In this document: positions 1 through 8,936 of the stretch, piece by piece
Numbering within the stretch: position 1 is the stretch's first letter
How the letters are laid out: the number at the start of each line of letters is the position of its first letter
Origin: Streptomyces sp. NBC_00285
Lineage (GTDB): Bacteria > Actinomycetota > Actinomycetes > Streptomycetales > Streptomycetaceae
Assembly: GCF_036174265.1 (NCBI RefSeq)
Contig: NZ_CP108055.1
Span: 496,001 to 560,000 of the forward strand
Direction: 5' to 3'
DNA: 64,000 nt
Program-made: the position numbers and the translations under genes
The notes under the pieces: generated by a model
Seen by the model: the letters and a program-made list of their open reading frames with translations, nothing else
The model's database searches: none
What the model was told of the DNA's origin: nothing

Positions 1-877
1 TGGGACCCTCGAACGACAGAAGTTCCACGGCCATTGCGTCGCGACCCGTTCGACTCGTGTCGAAGATCCTTGCTCCGGGCCGCATGTGGAGGCCGTCATC
101 GCCGATTCCCTCTACGGCCAACCGCACAGAGTCGATCCAGGTCATGGCGTGATCCCAGTAGTACGCCCGGCTGCACACGTCGACTCGGCTCGGACCGTCC
201 TCGGACTCCCACACGTTGCCCTGGGTCCATGGGTCAAGGTCCCACACAATGGGGGCGCCGATGGGATGCCAAATCCAGCCGTCGTCCAGGATCCGCCTGC
301 CGTCGGGGCTTACAGACAGTGCGCCGTGGAAGTAGTCGAGGTAATGCTCCGGCGGGGCATCTTCGGCTGCGGGCTCAGGGGACGGCCGGTCAGTCAGCAG
401 CATGCCCGTTCGGGCGTCCGACACGTCCAGGCGGTTCCAGTCCGTGCGGTGGATCACGACGCAACGCCCACGGCTGTGGCCGAACTCCAGTGAGAACGGC
501 ACGGTCTCTTCGTGATAGCCCTGGTTGTCCAGGGCCAGCGTGACCTCGCCGGTCCGCAGGTCGATCACCTCACCGAACCGACCGTAGTCGTTGACCACCG
601 CGGCGAACATGCCGTCGTGGGAGGCGTGCAGCCGCCGGCGAAGCAGACGGCCGTTCCATGGCTCGTGGTCGGGTTCCGCCGGAACGGTTGTCGCCCCGGC
701 AACCTCGTGATCACCAGTTGCTGCGTCCCACCGGCTGATCGCCCCGTCCTCGTCCAGGACCAGCCACAAGGGTCGCTCGCCATGGTGCGCCGGGGCCAGA
801 TCCACGACTGCTCCCAGGCCCGGCGGCACCGCCAACTCACGGATTGCGTCGTAGCCACCGGTCACCGCTGCCCCCAT
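1..877 (-). CDS. Hypothetical protein, partial at left edge (possible beta-propeller-like)
   Basis: The minus strand is open from about position 990 to the left edge with strongly GC-rich third positions, and the translation reads as a soluble protein. Short motifs include TGGYDAIREL, LWLVLDEDGAISRWD, VIDLRTGEVTLALD and LSVSPDGRRILDDGWIWHP. The recurring 'SPDGRRI... W.WD' style segments resemble degenerate WD40/beta-propeller blades, but I do not recognise a family. The C-terminus lies outside the window. The start is uncertain: the first in-frame ATG is at 877, and an in-frame GTG at 913 is an alternative. No convincing ribosome binding site precedes either. Overlapping plus-strand reading frames look like shadows of this gene. 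Confidence 0.6.
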   Translation of the reverse strand, partial: MGAAVTGGYDAIRELAVPPGLGAVVDLAPAHHGERPLWLVLDEDGAISRWDAATGDHEVAGATTVPAEPDHEPWNGRLLRRRLHASHDGMFAAVVNDYGRFGEVIDLRTGEVTLALDNQGYHEETVPFSLEFGHSRGRCVVIHRTDWNRLDVSDARTGMLLTDRPSPEPAAEDAPPEHYLDYFHGALSVSPDGRRILDDGWIWHPIGAPIVWDLDPWTQGNVWESEDGPSRVDVCSRAYYWDHAMTWIDSVRLAVEGIGDDGLHMRPGARIFDTSRTGRDAMAVELLSFEGP

Positions 878-1232
878 CCCCGAAACCGAGCCGACAGCGT
901 ATCCGGGTCGCACGGTGCGGATGGCCGTGTTCAGGCCACCTGCGCCGGCCGACCGCTGCTCGATCCGCCATGGGCCGGCAACGCGGCTCCATCACGCCCA
1001 GGGCATACCGAGAAGCGTGATCCCGATCGCGCGCAGCAGATTCCAGCGAGCGGTGGAATCGCCGGCGTCCACGGGAAGTGCGAGTCCGCGCGGGGGTGCT
1101 CACGGGCTGAGGTGAAGAGACTTTGCCCAGGTCGTGGAGTTGTTTCGGGCCCGGCGGGGGGCTTTTGGAACAACTGCGGCCGGCAAAGGATCAGGTCTGT
1201 TCCCGCAGTCCCCGCCTCCAAGGAGCTCTCCA
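878..1232. other. Intergenic, no gene recognised
   Basis: This is the divergent gap between the left-edge minus-strand gene and the plus-strand membrane protein. Only short overlapping shadow frames are seen. It presumably carries both promoters, but no clear -35/-10 pair or operator could be picked out. Confidence 0.4.
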
Positions 1233-2516
1233 ATGCTGACCTGGGTTTCCAGACGCCCGCTAGGACGGGTGCCGATACGAACGCTGCTCATCGCGGTCCT
1301 GGTCGCTGCAGTGATCACCACCGTCATGGATTTCACAGCGCCCTCGCGCATGGCAGCGGCACCCCGGGTGTCGGTCTCGCAGATCTGTGACGACTCGGTC
1401 AACGCGATCGAGGCCGCCTACGGCAAGCAGGCCCGCCCCACGACGAACGGGCCGGTCGTCGTGTCCGCCGCGTCCTACACGCTGACCGGCCGGCAGGCGG
1501 AGGTCGTCACCGCGAAGAAGAAGGAGGCCACCGCCGGCTGCGCGAGCAAGCTGCACAAGGCGGCGCAGGCCGGCTGGTCCTACATCTCCGCCCGGGGGGT
1601 GGAGATCGCCGTGGACGCGGCGATCACCATCCTCGCCTCCACGCTGATCTGCTCGCTCACCGGTCCGGTCGGCTGCAAGTGGGGCGTGCGCTTCGCCTCG
1701 TTCGTCGGCGGGTTCACCGGCGCCCTGGCCTTCCAGTACCTCACCGACGGCTACCTCGACTGGAAGAGCGTCGGCGGTGCCTTCTTCGACGCGACGGCCT
1801 CCATGCTCGCCTTCTCCGGCCTCGACAAGCTGGACGAGGCCTACGTCGGCAGAGGTGTCCGGGCGACCTTCAAGAGCATCGGCCCGGCCCTGAAGTCCGT
1901 CGGCAAGCGTATCGGCAGCGTGGGCCCGACCATGGTGGGCAGCATCAACAACGCCGCGGAGTACATCCTCACGCACACCACGGCGTGGGCCTTCCCCACG
2001 GCCTACACCGGGGGCGGCTCCATCGAGCCCGCCATCGCCGAGAAGCGGGGCCAGCCGATCGCCGGCGGCGTGCAGTTCCGCATCCCCGCCCATGCTGCCG
2101 GAAGCGATGTGCACGACGACCTGTACTCCGGCAGTTACAACAGCCCGTACTACAACTGGGACGTCGCCGAGACCCCGCACACCAACAGTGACGGCGCCAT
2201 CGGCTATCTGATCGGCCAGGGCAGCAAATGCCTGACCAACACCAGCTACAACGTCGCCCTCACTCCGTGCAACTACAGCGACTCCCGCCAGTGGTGGTTC
2301 GCCGACGGCGACGAGCTCATGGCCTCCAACGGCAAGTGCCTCGACGAGGACGCCACCCACGTGCAGCGGTGGGCGGTCTCCTGCGACGGACTCACCTACG
2401 CGGCCAACCCGGAGAACAAGGACGACCAGTTCCTGATCACTCCTCCCGGCGGCACCTACATCCCCGACACCGTCGCCCACTGGAGGAGCCACATCTCCGT
2501 CTACGAGCACGCGTGA
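1233..2516 (+). CDS. Membrane-anchored/secreted hypothetical protein with C-terminal ricin-lectin-like region
   Basis: The product is 427 aa. The ATG at 1233 is chosen because AGGAG lies 7 bases upstream and because it puts a hydrophobic segment (about residues 15-32, RTLLIAVLVAAVITTV) at the N-terminus, as for a signal anchor. A second hydrophobic stretch at about 120-165 (ITILASTLICSLTG, FVGGFTGALAFQYL) resembles the membrane-inserting Gly/Ala-rich part of some secreted proteins. The C-terminal ~110 residues contain GQGSKCLTN, SRQWWFADGDELM and SNGKCLDEDA, which resemble degenerate ricin-type beta-trefoil (QxW) repeats. This suggests carbohydrate binding, an inference only. No catalytic motif was found. 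A strong terminator follows at 2541. Confidence 0.7.
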   Translation: MLTWVSRRPLGRVPIRTLLIAVLVAAVITTVMDFTAPSRMAAAPRVSVSQICDDSVNAIEAAYGKQARPTTNGPVVVSAASYTLTGRQAEVVTAKKKEATAGCASKLHKAAQAGWSYISARGVEIAVDAAITILASTLICSLTGPVGCKWGVRFASFVGGFTGALAFQYLTDGYLDWKSVGGAFFDATASMLAFSGLDKLDEAYVGRGVRATFKSIGPALKSVGKRIGSVGPTMVGSINNAAEYILTHTTAWAFPTAYTGGGSIEPAIAEKRGQPIAGGVQFRIPAHAAGSDVHDDLYSGSYNSPYYNWDVAETPHTNSDGAIGYLIGQGSKCLTNTSYNVALTPCNYSDSRQWWFADGDELMASNGKCLDEDATHVQRWAVSCDGLTYAANPENKDDQFLITPPGGTYIPDTVAHWRSHISVYEHA

Positions 2517-2540
2517 GACGTCGGTTCCTCTGATCTGCTG

Positions 2541-2578
2541 ACGGCCGGGCCGGTGATCCATGTCACCGGCCCGGCCGT
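2541..2578 (+). terminator. Rho-independent-type hairpin after the 1233-2516 gene
   Basis: There is a perfect 16-bp inverted repeat, ACGGCCGGGCCGGTGA / TCACCGGCCCGGCCGT, with a 6-base loop (TCCATG). It begins 24 bases after the stop codon. There is no U-tract, as is common in Streptomyces. It separates this gene from the STAND gene. Confidence 0.8.
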
Positions 2579-2668
2579 TGCGTGTGCCCGGCCGGCTCAG
2601 TCATAGTGCGGGAACCGTGCGGCTTTTTGCCGCTTTCTGATGTTTCCTGTTTGTTTCGGAGAGCTGGA

Positions 2669-5600
2669 TTGGGTCGTCCTGAACGCCCGGTGGACCCTGC
2701 CGCCGGTCCGACACAGCGGTTCGCACACGAGTTGCGTGAGCTGCGGCAGAGCGCGGGCAGCCCCTCGTACCGCGTGATGGCACAGCGAACGGGCGCGTCG
2801 GTGACGACGCTGGCACGAGCGGCGGCCGGAGAACGGCTGCCGTCGTCGGCGGTGGTGCGGGCATACGCGCAGGCCTGCGATGCCGACCCGGCCGAGTGGG
2901 AACTGCGCTGGAAAACCGCGACGGAGGAGGTCGCCGCCGAGGAGACGGCCGCCCGCGACAACGCGGAGGCCGACGGCGCCGAGAAGTCGCCGTACCGGGG
3001 GCTGGCCCGCTTCGAACCGGGCGACCGGGCCCTGTTCTTCGGCCGCGGGCGCCTGGTGAGCGACCTGCTCGACCTCGTGAGCGAGCGCCGGTTCGGAGCG
3101 GTGTTCGGACCCTCCGGAAGCGGCAAGTCCTCCCTGCTGCGGGCGGGACTCGTCCCGGCCGCCCAGGAGACCGCACGGCGTACGGGCCGCCCGGTGGCGC
3201 TGCGCATCCTCACGCCCGGGGAGCGCCCGGCGGCCACGTACGGCCACCTGCTGGCACCGCGGGACGGCGACCCGGACAGCTGGGTGATCGTCGACCAGTT
3301 CGAGGAGGTCTTCACCCTCTGCCGGGACCGCGCCGAACGCAGCCGTTTCATCGACCTGCTCCTCACCGCCAGGGACCCTGCCTCCCGGCTGAGCGTGGTG
3401 ATCGCGATGCGTGCCGACTTCTACGGCCGGTGCGCCGAGGTGCCCGAACTTGCCGACGCGCTGCGGCACAGCAGCCTTTTGGTGGGGCCGATGAGCCCGT
3501 CCGAGCTACGGGAGGCAGTCACCGGGCCTGCCGCCGCGGCCGGTCTGGTCGTCGAGCGGGAGCTGACCGCCAGGATCGTGGAGGAGGTGGTCGACCAGCC
3601 CGGCGGGCTGCCCATGCTCTCCCACGCCCTGCTGGAGACCTGGCGACGACGGCGGGGCCGCATCCTGACACTCGCCGGGTACGAGGAGGTCGGCGGCGTC
3701 CACGGCGCCATCGCCGCCAGCGCGGAACGGATGTACGGCGCGCTGACACCGGCCCAGGCTCGCACCACCCGTCGGCTTCTCCTGCGATTGGTCGTCCCCG
3801 GTGAGGGCACCCCGGACACCCGGCGCTCGGCCACCCGTGCCGAGTTGGACCAGTGGTCCGACCCCGAACTTCCCACGGTCGTGGAACGGCTGGCCGCAGC
3901 ACGGCTGCTCTGCCTCGACGGCTCGGCGGTGGACCTGGCGCACGAGGCGCTGATCAGCTGCTGGCCGCGGCTGAGCGGCTGGATCGACGAGGACCGTGAA
4001 CGGCTGCGCCGCCACCGCGACCTCACGGATGCCACCCGCACCTGGCACGAACTCGGCCACGACCACGGAGCCCTCTACCGGGGAGCCCGCCTGGACCGCG
4101 CAGTCGAACTCTTCCCAGGACAGGGGCAGGCACGAGGGCAGGAACAGCCACAGCACGACGACCTCACGCCCGCCGAACGGGCGTTCCTGACGACAGCCCT
4201 GGACGTCCGGGACCAGGAACACCGGTCGGCGGCCCGCACGAGGAAACGGACCCGCCGGCTGTTCGCGGCACTCTCCGCCCTGCTGGCTGTGGCACTGGTG
4301 ACCGGCCTGGTCGCCTGGCGGCAGCACGGCACCGAGGTGCGGGACAGCGAGGACACCGCAGCCCGCCGGGTCGCCGAGACGGCCCTGACGATGCACACCA
4401 CCGACCCGCGTACCGCCATGCTGCTCAGCGTGGCCGCCTGGCGGATCGCCGCCCTCCCGGAGACCCGAGCCGCGCTACTCGGGGCCATGACGATGCCCGA
4501 GGACGATGTCTACACCGATCCCGGGCCGGGTGCCGACGCACGCTTCCTCACCGACTCCGGCCGTGTCCTGCTCAGCGCCACCGGCCGTACGTGGCACACC
4601 TGGGACACGGTCACGCACCGGAAGATCGACTCCGGGCGGTTGCCGTCGAGTCCGGCCCTGGCGAGCAGCCCGGACGGCCGCGTCCTCGCCCTCGACCTGC
4701 CGGACGGCGCCGGCTGGCGGCTGTGGGACCTGCCGGCGGGCCACTGGACCGGAGGACCACATCCCGTGCCGGACCGGTACCTGCCCTCCTTCGCGAGCGA
4801 CCCGCACACCTACCTCGCGAGTGAAATCGACGAACCGCGGCTCGACCTGCGCTCGGTGACAGACGGCCATGTCCTCCTCCACGCGCAGACCCCCAGCGAC
4901 GCCGGCATCGCCGAAACCCCCGACGGCCGACTGGTCGCCGTCTGCCCCGTCAGCGGCCCGCTCCAAATCCTGGACACAGGCCGCCGAAGCGACCTCACGG
5001 GCGGCTGGACGGGCGCCGGTGAGAACCACTGCGGCGACGCCAACTCACTCCTTGCGTTCGACTCGGCAGGCGACCGGCTCGCAGTGGTCTCCCGTACCGG
5101 CATACGGGTCTGGGACACCGCCTCCGGACGGCTCATCGCCGACATCTCCTCCGCCGACGCCTCCTCCGCCTCCTTCAGCCAGGACGGAAAGTTCCTGGCC
5201 ACCACGGACTCCAGCCGGCTGGCGGTGTGGCGGCTGTCCGCACCGGACTCGCCCGTCTTCCGTCACGACCTCAACGGCCGCCAGCCATCCAGCGCCCTCG
5301 CCTGGGACCCCGCCAAGCCGGTCCTGCGCTACCTCGAAGCAGGCTCGGTGCACGCCCTGGACCTGGGGGCGGCCGTCACCCCCGCCTGGCACGGCAACCC
5401 CCTGAACAACGCGCTGCTGAGCCCGGACGGCCATACCCTCGCCACCGCCGAACAGTCCGACGGGGGCTATGTCTTCCGGCTGCGGACGACCAGCGACGGA
5501 CGTCTGCTCCGCACCCTCCCGACCGTGCCGCTCCCCACCCCCGCCGACAGCAGCGGCCCGATCATCACGGACTACGCCCAGACCCTGATGGCCTTCGCCC

Positions 5601-6616
5601 CGGACGGCACCACCTTCGCCTACGGGATCTCCGCACCGGGACGCGTGACGACCCGCCAGCTCGTCCGAATCCGGGACCTGTCCGGCGACCGCACACGGAC
5701 CACGCTGGACCTCGCCGCATCCGCCCCCGACACAGCGGTGGACGCGATGGCCCTGGGCCCAGGAGCACGCACCCTGGTAGCCGTCCGACCCCAGACCACC
5801 GACGAGAACGCCGAAGTCTGGAACACCGAACGACACCGCCGGACGTCAGTACTGCACGACCTGCACAACACCACACTGGCTCTGCGCCCCGACGGCCGCC
5901 TGCTCGTCGTCGGCAACAACGTCACCGCCCTGCCCACCGGCCCGAGCAGAGAGCAAGCGCTGAGCCGGGGCGACGAAGTGGAGGCGCTGGCCTTCACCAC
6001 GGACGGCTCCCGGGCCGCGGCCGGTGACGCCTCCGGCCGCGTCACCCTCTGGGACGCCGGTCTCAGCCATCGGCTCGCCGTCCTGCCGAACACCTTCCCC
6101 GCCCCCCTGGCGGGCGGCACCCCGGAGACCGTCAGCGCCCTGGCCTTCAGCCCCGACGGCAACACCCTCGCGGTGGCCGGCGACCTTGGCTCGCTCCAAC
6201 TCTGGGACACCGCGAGCCACCAGGCCCTCAGCACCGTCACCACCCCCGGCGAGGGCATCACCGCCCTCGCCTTCAACCCCGACGGCAGCGCCCTGTACAG
6301 CGCCGGCACTCACGTACCCCTGCGGACGTACCCCGTCACCCCGTCCTACGCGGTCGCGCAAATCTGCGCGCGCACCGCAGGCAGCCTCTCCCCCACCCAA
6401 TGGCACACCCTCATCCCCGATGCCGGCTACCGCAGCGTGTGCCCGAGGGACAACGCACCGGACGAGGGCCACTCCCCGGGCCGAACCCAGGCCGCCCACG
6501 CGGGTGGGGCGTCGTCGCCAAGACGGGCGTCCGCCGGTGCGTATCCGGGTGGCGCACGGCTCGACGTTGCGGCCTTGCGGACCATGAGCGGCAAGCTCAG
6601 GAGATTGCGATCCTGA
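2669..6616 (+). CDS. HTH - STAND NTPase - transmembrane - WD40 receptor-like protein (copy 1)
   Basis: The product is about 1315 aa. Domains in order are an XRE-like HTH (about 1-75; YRVMAQRTGASVTTLARAAAG), a STAND P-loop NTPase of the nSTAND1 type (about 105-520), one transmembrane helix (about 530-550, LFAALSALLAVALVTGLVAW, preceded by RKRTRR), then a WD40-type propeller (about 600-1290; repeated FSPDGNTLAVAG...LWD blades). Walker A is GPSGSGKSS near residue 147 and Walker B is VIVDQFEE near 205. The basic residues before the helix predict the HTH and NTPase inside and the propeller outside. The TTG at 2669 is chosen because GGAGAG is 5 bases upstream and the N-terminus (LGRPERPVDPAAGP) then aligns with the paralogue at 45997 (VGRREKPVDPDAGP). 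Compared with the paralogue it has about 55 extra low-complexity C-terminal residues that overlap the next gene's 3' end. The signal and output are unknown. Confidence 0.85.
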   Translation: MGRPERPVDPAAGPTQRFAHELRELRQSAGSPSYRVMAQRTGASVTTLARAAAGERLPSSAVVRAYAQACDADPAEWELRWKTATEEVAAEETAARDNAEADGAEKSPYRGLARFEPGDRALFFGRGRLVSDLLDLVSERRFGAVFGPSGSGKSSLLRAGLVPAAQETARRTGRPVALRILTPGERPAATYGHLLAPRDGDPDSWVIVDQFEEVFTLCRDRAERSRFIDLLLTARDPASRLSVVIAMRADFYGRCAEVPELADALRHSSLLVGPMSPSELREAVTGPAAAAGLVVERELTARIVEEVVDQPGGLPMLSHALLETWRRRRGRILTLAGYEEVGGVHGAIAASAERMYGALTPAQARTTRRLLLRLVVPGEGTPDTRRSATRAELDQWSDPELPTVVERLAAARLLCLDGSAVDLAHEALISCWPRLSGWIDEDRERLRRHRDLTDATRTWHELGHDHGALYRGARLDRAVELFPGQGQARGQEQPQHDDLTPAERAFLTTALDVRDQEHRSAARTRKRTRRLFAALSALLAVALVTGLVAWRQHGTEVRDSEDTAARRVAETALTMHTTDPRTAMLLSVAAWRIAALPETRAALLGAMTMPEDDVYTDPGPGADARFLTDSGRVLLSATGRTWHTWDTVTHRKIDSGRLPSSPALASSPDGRVLALDLPDGAGWRLWDLPAGHWTGGPHPVPDRYLPSFASDPHTYLASEIDEPRLDLRSVTDGHVLLHAQTPSDAGIAETPDGRLVAVCPVSGPLQILDTGRRSDLTGGWTGAGENHCGDANSLLAFDSAGDRLAVVSRTGIRVWDTASGRLIADISSADASSASFSQDGKFLATTDSSRLAVWRLSAPDSPVFRHDLNGRQPSSALAWDPAKPVLRYLEAGSVHALDLGAAVTPAWHGNPLNNALLSPDGHTLATAEQSDGGYVFRLRTTSDGRLLRTLPTVPLPTPADSSGPIITDYAQTLMAFAPDGTTFAYGISAPGRVTTRQLVRIRDLSGDRTRTTLDLAASAPDTAVDAMALGPGARTLVAVRPQTTDENAEVWNTERHRRTSVLHDLHNTTLALRPDGRLLVVGNNVTALPTGPSREQALSRGDEVEALAFTTDGSRAAAGDASGRVTLWDAGLSHRLAVLPNTFPAPLAGGTPETVSALAFSPDGNTLAVAGDLGSLQLWDTASHQALSTVTTPGEGITALAFNPDGSALYSAGTHVPLRTYPVTPSYAVAQICARTAGSLSPTQWHTLIPDAGYRSVCPRDNAPDEGHSPGRTQAAHAGGASSPRRASAGAYPGGARLDVAALRTMSGKLRRLRS

Positions 6617-7436
6617 CCACCTGCGCCACGTGGTCCGAGAGAAAGGTCGAGCCCGCCGCCGGCACCGCAACCGGCTCCGTGAAGAGCCGGTCGATTCCGA
6701 TGACCGGACAGCGACCGGGGTCACCGTGGACGAGCAGATAGTCGACCCGGTAGGCCGTCGCACCGGCAGGCAGCAGCTCGGCGTGGAAGGTCGGCAGGTC
6801 CGCCGCGGCGAAGGGGTCCCGCCACATGTCGGCGTCCATCATCGCCTCGTACAGGGCGGACCCGCTCGGCAGATTGAAGTCACCGCCGGCGATCACCAGC
6901 TCCGTGTCATCACCTCGCGCTTCGTCCAGTACCTGTCGCACCCTCCTCAACTGCCCCGCCTGCAGGGCCTCGTGCCGGTTGCCCGTCGACCAGTCCCCGT
7001 CCCGGTTCGCGGTCAGATGCACATTGCCCACCACCGTCCGGTGGCCGGACACTCCAAAGGTCAGTACCCCCTGGAGACGGCTGCTGAGCGCCAGCGCGCT
7101 GCGAAACAACCAGCTTCCCGTCGACGGTCGGGTACCACGGAACGAGTGGTACCGGGCCGCCGTCAGGGGCGTCCTGGAAAAGGAGGCCAGCCCTCCGGCC
7201 GGCTGACCGAGCATTCCCGTGCCGCGGGCGACGAACGGGAAGGACGGCAGGTGCCGACCCAGGAGCCTCAACAGCCCTGGTGTCCACACCTCCTGGAAAT
7301 TCACGACGTCCACGTCCGCCTGCTCCAGGCGGCGACAGAACTCGACCGCCCGCTGCCTCACCGGCGGAAGCGGATTGGACAGTCCGCAACAGACGTTCAA
7401 GGAAGCCACGCCGATACTCCTGACGCCGGCCTTCAT
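6597..7436 (-). CDS. Endonuclease/exonuclease/phosphatase-family protein
   Basis: The product is 279 aa with the EEP (DNase I/sphingomyelinase-like) fold signatures. These are the N-terminal SLNVCCG strand with Asn, NFQEVW (metal-binding Glu), GNVHLTAN (catalytic His region), IAGGDFNLP (Asp/Asn) and the C-terminal FLSDHVAQVV (SDH catalytic His). It is likely a metal-dependent phosphodiesterase or phosphatase; the substrate cannot be told. There is no signal peptide. The ATG at 7436 overlaps the stop of the upstream 45-codon ORF as TGATG, suggesting translational coupling; a TTG one codon earlier is an alternative start. Its 3' end converges on and overlaps the STAND gene's end by 20 bases. 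Confidence 0.85.
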   Translation of the reverse strand: MKAGVRSIGVASLNVCCGLSNPLPPVRQRAVEFCRRLEQADVDVVNFQEVWTPGLLRLLGRHLPSFPFVARGTGMLGQPAGGLASFSRTPLTAARYHSFRGTRPSTGSWLFRSALALSSRLQGVLTFGVSGHRTVVGNVHLTANRDGDWSTGNRHEALQAGQLRRVRQVLDEARGDDTELVIAGGDFNLPSGSALYEAMMDADMWRDPFAAADLPTFHAELLPAGATAYRVDYLLVHGDPGRCPVIGIDRLFTEPVAVPAAGSTFLSDHVAQVVRIAIS

Positions 7437-7573
7437 CAACTGTCCCCCCGCACCAGCAGCGGTTCGCCGTGGATCCGGCGACTGCGCAGCACCCGCACCA
7501 AAGAGCCCTCCCCGTGGTATGCCCCCAGACTGCCGAAGACGCCGTATCCGCAGAACGCCGGGCCGGCCTCCAA
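7436..7573 (-). CDS. Small ORF (45 aa) translationally coupled to the EEP gene
   Basis: This short frame has very high GC at third positions (about 40 of 45 codons). Its product contains PAFCGYGVFGSLGAYHGEG and ends in EPLLVRGDS. Its stop codon overlaps the EEP start as TGATG. A strong AAGGAGG lies upstream, but its distance to the TTG at 7573 is about 13 bases. The GTG at 7578 is better spaced but belongs to another frame that has no stop for several hundred bases. The start is therefore unsure. No family is recognised. It could be a small protein or peptide made with the EEP enzyme, or the 3' remnant of a longer gene. Confidence 0.4.
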   Translation of the reverse strand: MEAGPAFCGYGVFGSLGAYHGEGSLVRVLRSRRIHGEPLLVRGDS

Positions 7574-7969
7574 TTCACCTTGATGTCCTCCTTCTCCCTC
7601 GCGCCGCACGCTCCGCCGTGGGGGTCGGCCCGGAATTGAGGGCAGCACCCAGGACCAGGCTGCCGCAATCCCTGGATCGCCGGCATCAGGGAAACCACGC
7701 AAAGGCACACCTGGCCGACGGGGCCCCGACCCAGGGGGAGTTGACGCGAACGTGTTCTCGCATCGGGGAGCTGTCAGGACGTCACACGGGAGCAGGCCCC
7801 AGTGCCGTCGAAGCGGCGGAGAGCCTCGCGCAGGGCGGTGCCGTCCTTTGCGAGTTCGGCGTTCCGCACAAGGCCGGGCGGACGCGTCGCGGGCTTACAA
7901 CTCCTGGCGGTCGGACGGGTTCACCGCTCTCGGTGATGCCGTTCGGCTGCATGGCCCGGTTCTTGCTTC
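7574..7969. other. Gap without a recognised gene
   Basis: This stretch lies between the small ORF and the VOC gene, both on the minus strand. It holds the AAGGAGG sequence near 7590 and several overlapping short frames on both strands, none with a recognisable protein. Nothing else is seen. Confidence 0.35.
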
Positions 7970-8410
7970 TCAGCCCAGTTGCTCGGCCAGTCCGACGATG
8001 ATGCCTTCCGGGCCGCGGACGTAGCAGAGCAGATAGCTGTCCTCGAACCGGGCGATCTCACCGACGAGTTCGGCACCGTGAGGGCGCAGGCGGGCAACGG
8101 TGTCCTCGATGTCGTCGACGGCGAACATGACGCGGTGCGTGCCCACAATGTTGTGCGGCTTGTTGCGCGGCCCGGCACTGATCACCGCGGGACTGCGGTA
8201 CTTCGCCAGCTCGAGGCGGCTGTGACCGTCCGGGGTCCGGACCATCGCGATGTCGCAGCGGACGCCGTCGAGGCCGGTGCACTGGTCGGCGACGAGGCCC
8301 TCGACCTGGGCCCTGCCTTCCAGCTCCATACCGAGTTCCACGAAGAACCCGATGGCGGCATCCAGGTCCTCGACGACGATGCCGACATTGTCCATCCGCT
8401 GAATCGCCAT
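7970..8410 (-). CDS. VOC (glyoxalase/bleomycin-resistance/dioxygenase) family protein
   Basis: The product is 146 aa. The paired beta-alpha-beta-beta-beta units of the VOC fold are visible. The first starts RMDNVGIVVEDLDAAIGFFVELGMELEG and the second HRVMFAVDDIEDTVARLRPHGAELVGE...YLLCYVRGPEGIIVGLAEQLG (each quoted in part from memory of the pattern). The C-terminal 'GPEGIIVGLAE' Glu is the usual metal ligand position of glyoxalase I-like members. ATG at 8410 is preceded by AAGGAG at a good distance. It is probably a metal-dependent lyase, dioxygenase or resistance-type binder; the substrate is unknown. The next gene is far enough away that it looks monocistronic. Confidence 0.85.
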   Translation of the reverse strand: MAIQRMDNVGIVVEDLDAAIGFFVELGMELEGRAQVEGLVADQCTGLDGVRCDIAMVRTPDGHSRLELAKYRSPAVISAGPRNKPHNIVGTHRVMFAVDDIEDTVARLRPHGAELVGEIARFEDSYLLCYVRGPEGIIVGLAEQLG

Positions 8411-8936
8411 GCTGGCTTCTCCTTCTTCCTCGTGCGGCCGGTGGTGGCCGCTGATGTCCCTGGGACGGAGCCGGTGACACGTTCTCGACATCCGCGGACC
8501 GTTGAACTCAAAGAACGGCTCGCGCCTCGCCGTAGCCACAGCGGACCCGCACGGTACGCGCCGGCACCGACGGTGAGTGCGGCACATACGACCGCTCCCG
8601 CCAAGACGATCAGCCGCAGTGTGCCGTACCCGCTTTCCATGTTTCCTCGACGATGCACAGCGTGCGCGCTTGATCATCGCGCCTCCCCCGTTGCTTCACG
8701 GTGCCGGGCCACTCTCGGCGGGTGCTGTTCCCCGTGCCGCGCTCACTTTCGCCGCACCCGTCCGCCCTCAGCGATCCGCCGTCTGGTCCTCCTCGCCCCC
8801 GCACCAGTCGTCGCCTGGCCCCTCGGCGCCACGGCACGACCACCGCTCACGTGGACGAGTTGCTCCGACGTGCCTGGGTGAGTGATGAGAGATCTGCGCA
8901 GGCATCATGGAGGCCGACCTTGAAGGAGCGACTCTC
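8411..8936. other. Gap without an assigned gene
   Basis: A minus-strand ATG at 8640 with GAGGAAAC just upstream opens a frame starting MESGYGTLRLIVLAGAVVC, which looks like one membrane helix. The frame then runs out of phase across the VOC gene to 8182, so it may be a decayed or frameshifted small membrane protein. No other feature could be supported. Confidence 0.35.

Noticed and set aside
34..1390. Plus-strand open frames at the left edge
   Set aside because: They are antisense to a minus-strand frame with far better codon bias and natural protein composition, and have low-complexity translations.
6910..7710. Minus-strand frame beginning at the well-spaced GTG 7578
   Set aside because: It continues as an Arg/Gly/Ala-rich shadow through the EEP gene; codon bias favours the neighbouring frame used for the 45-residue ORF.
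8182..8640. Minus-strand frame starting MESGYGTLRLIVLAGAVV with a good ribosome site
   Set aside because: After about 55 residues it runs out of frame through the VOC gene, so a complete protein is unlikely. It may be a frameshifted remnant and is mentioned only in the gap entry.
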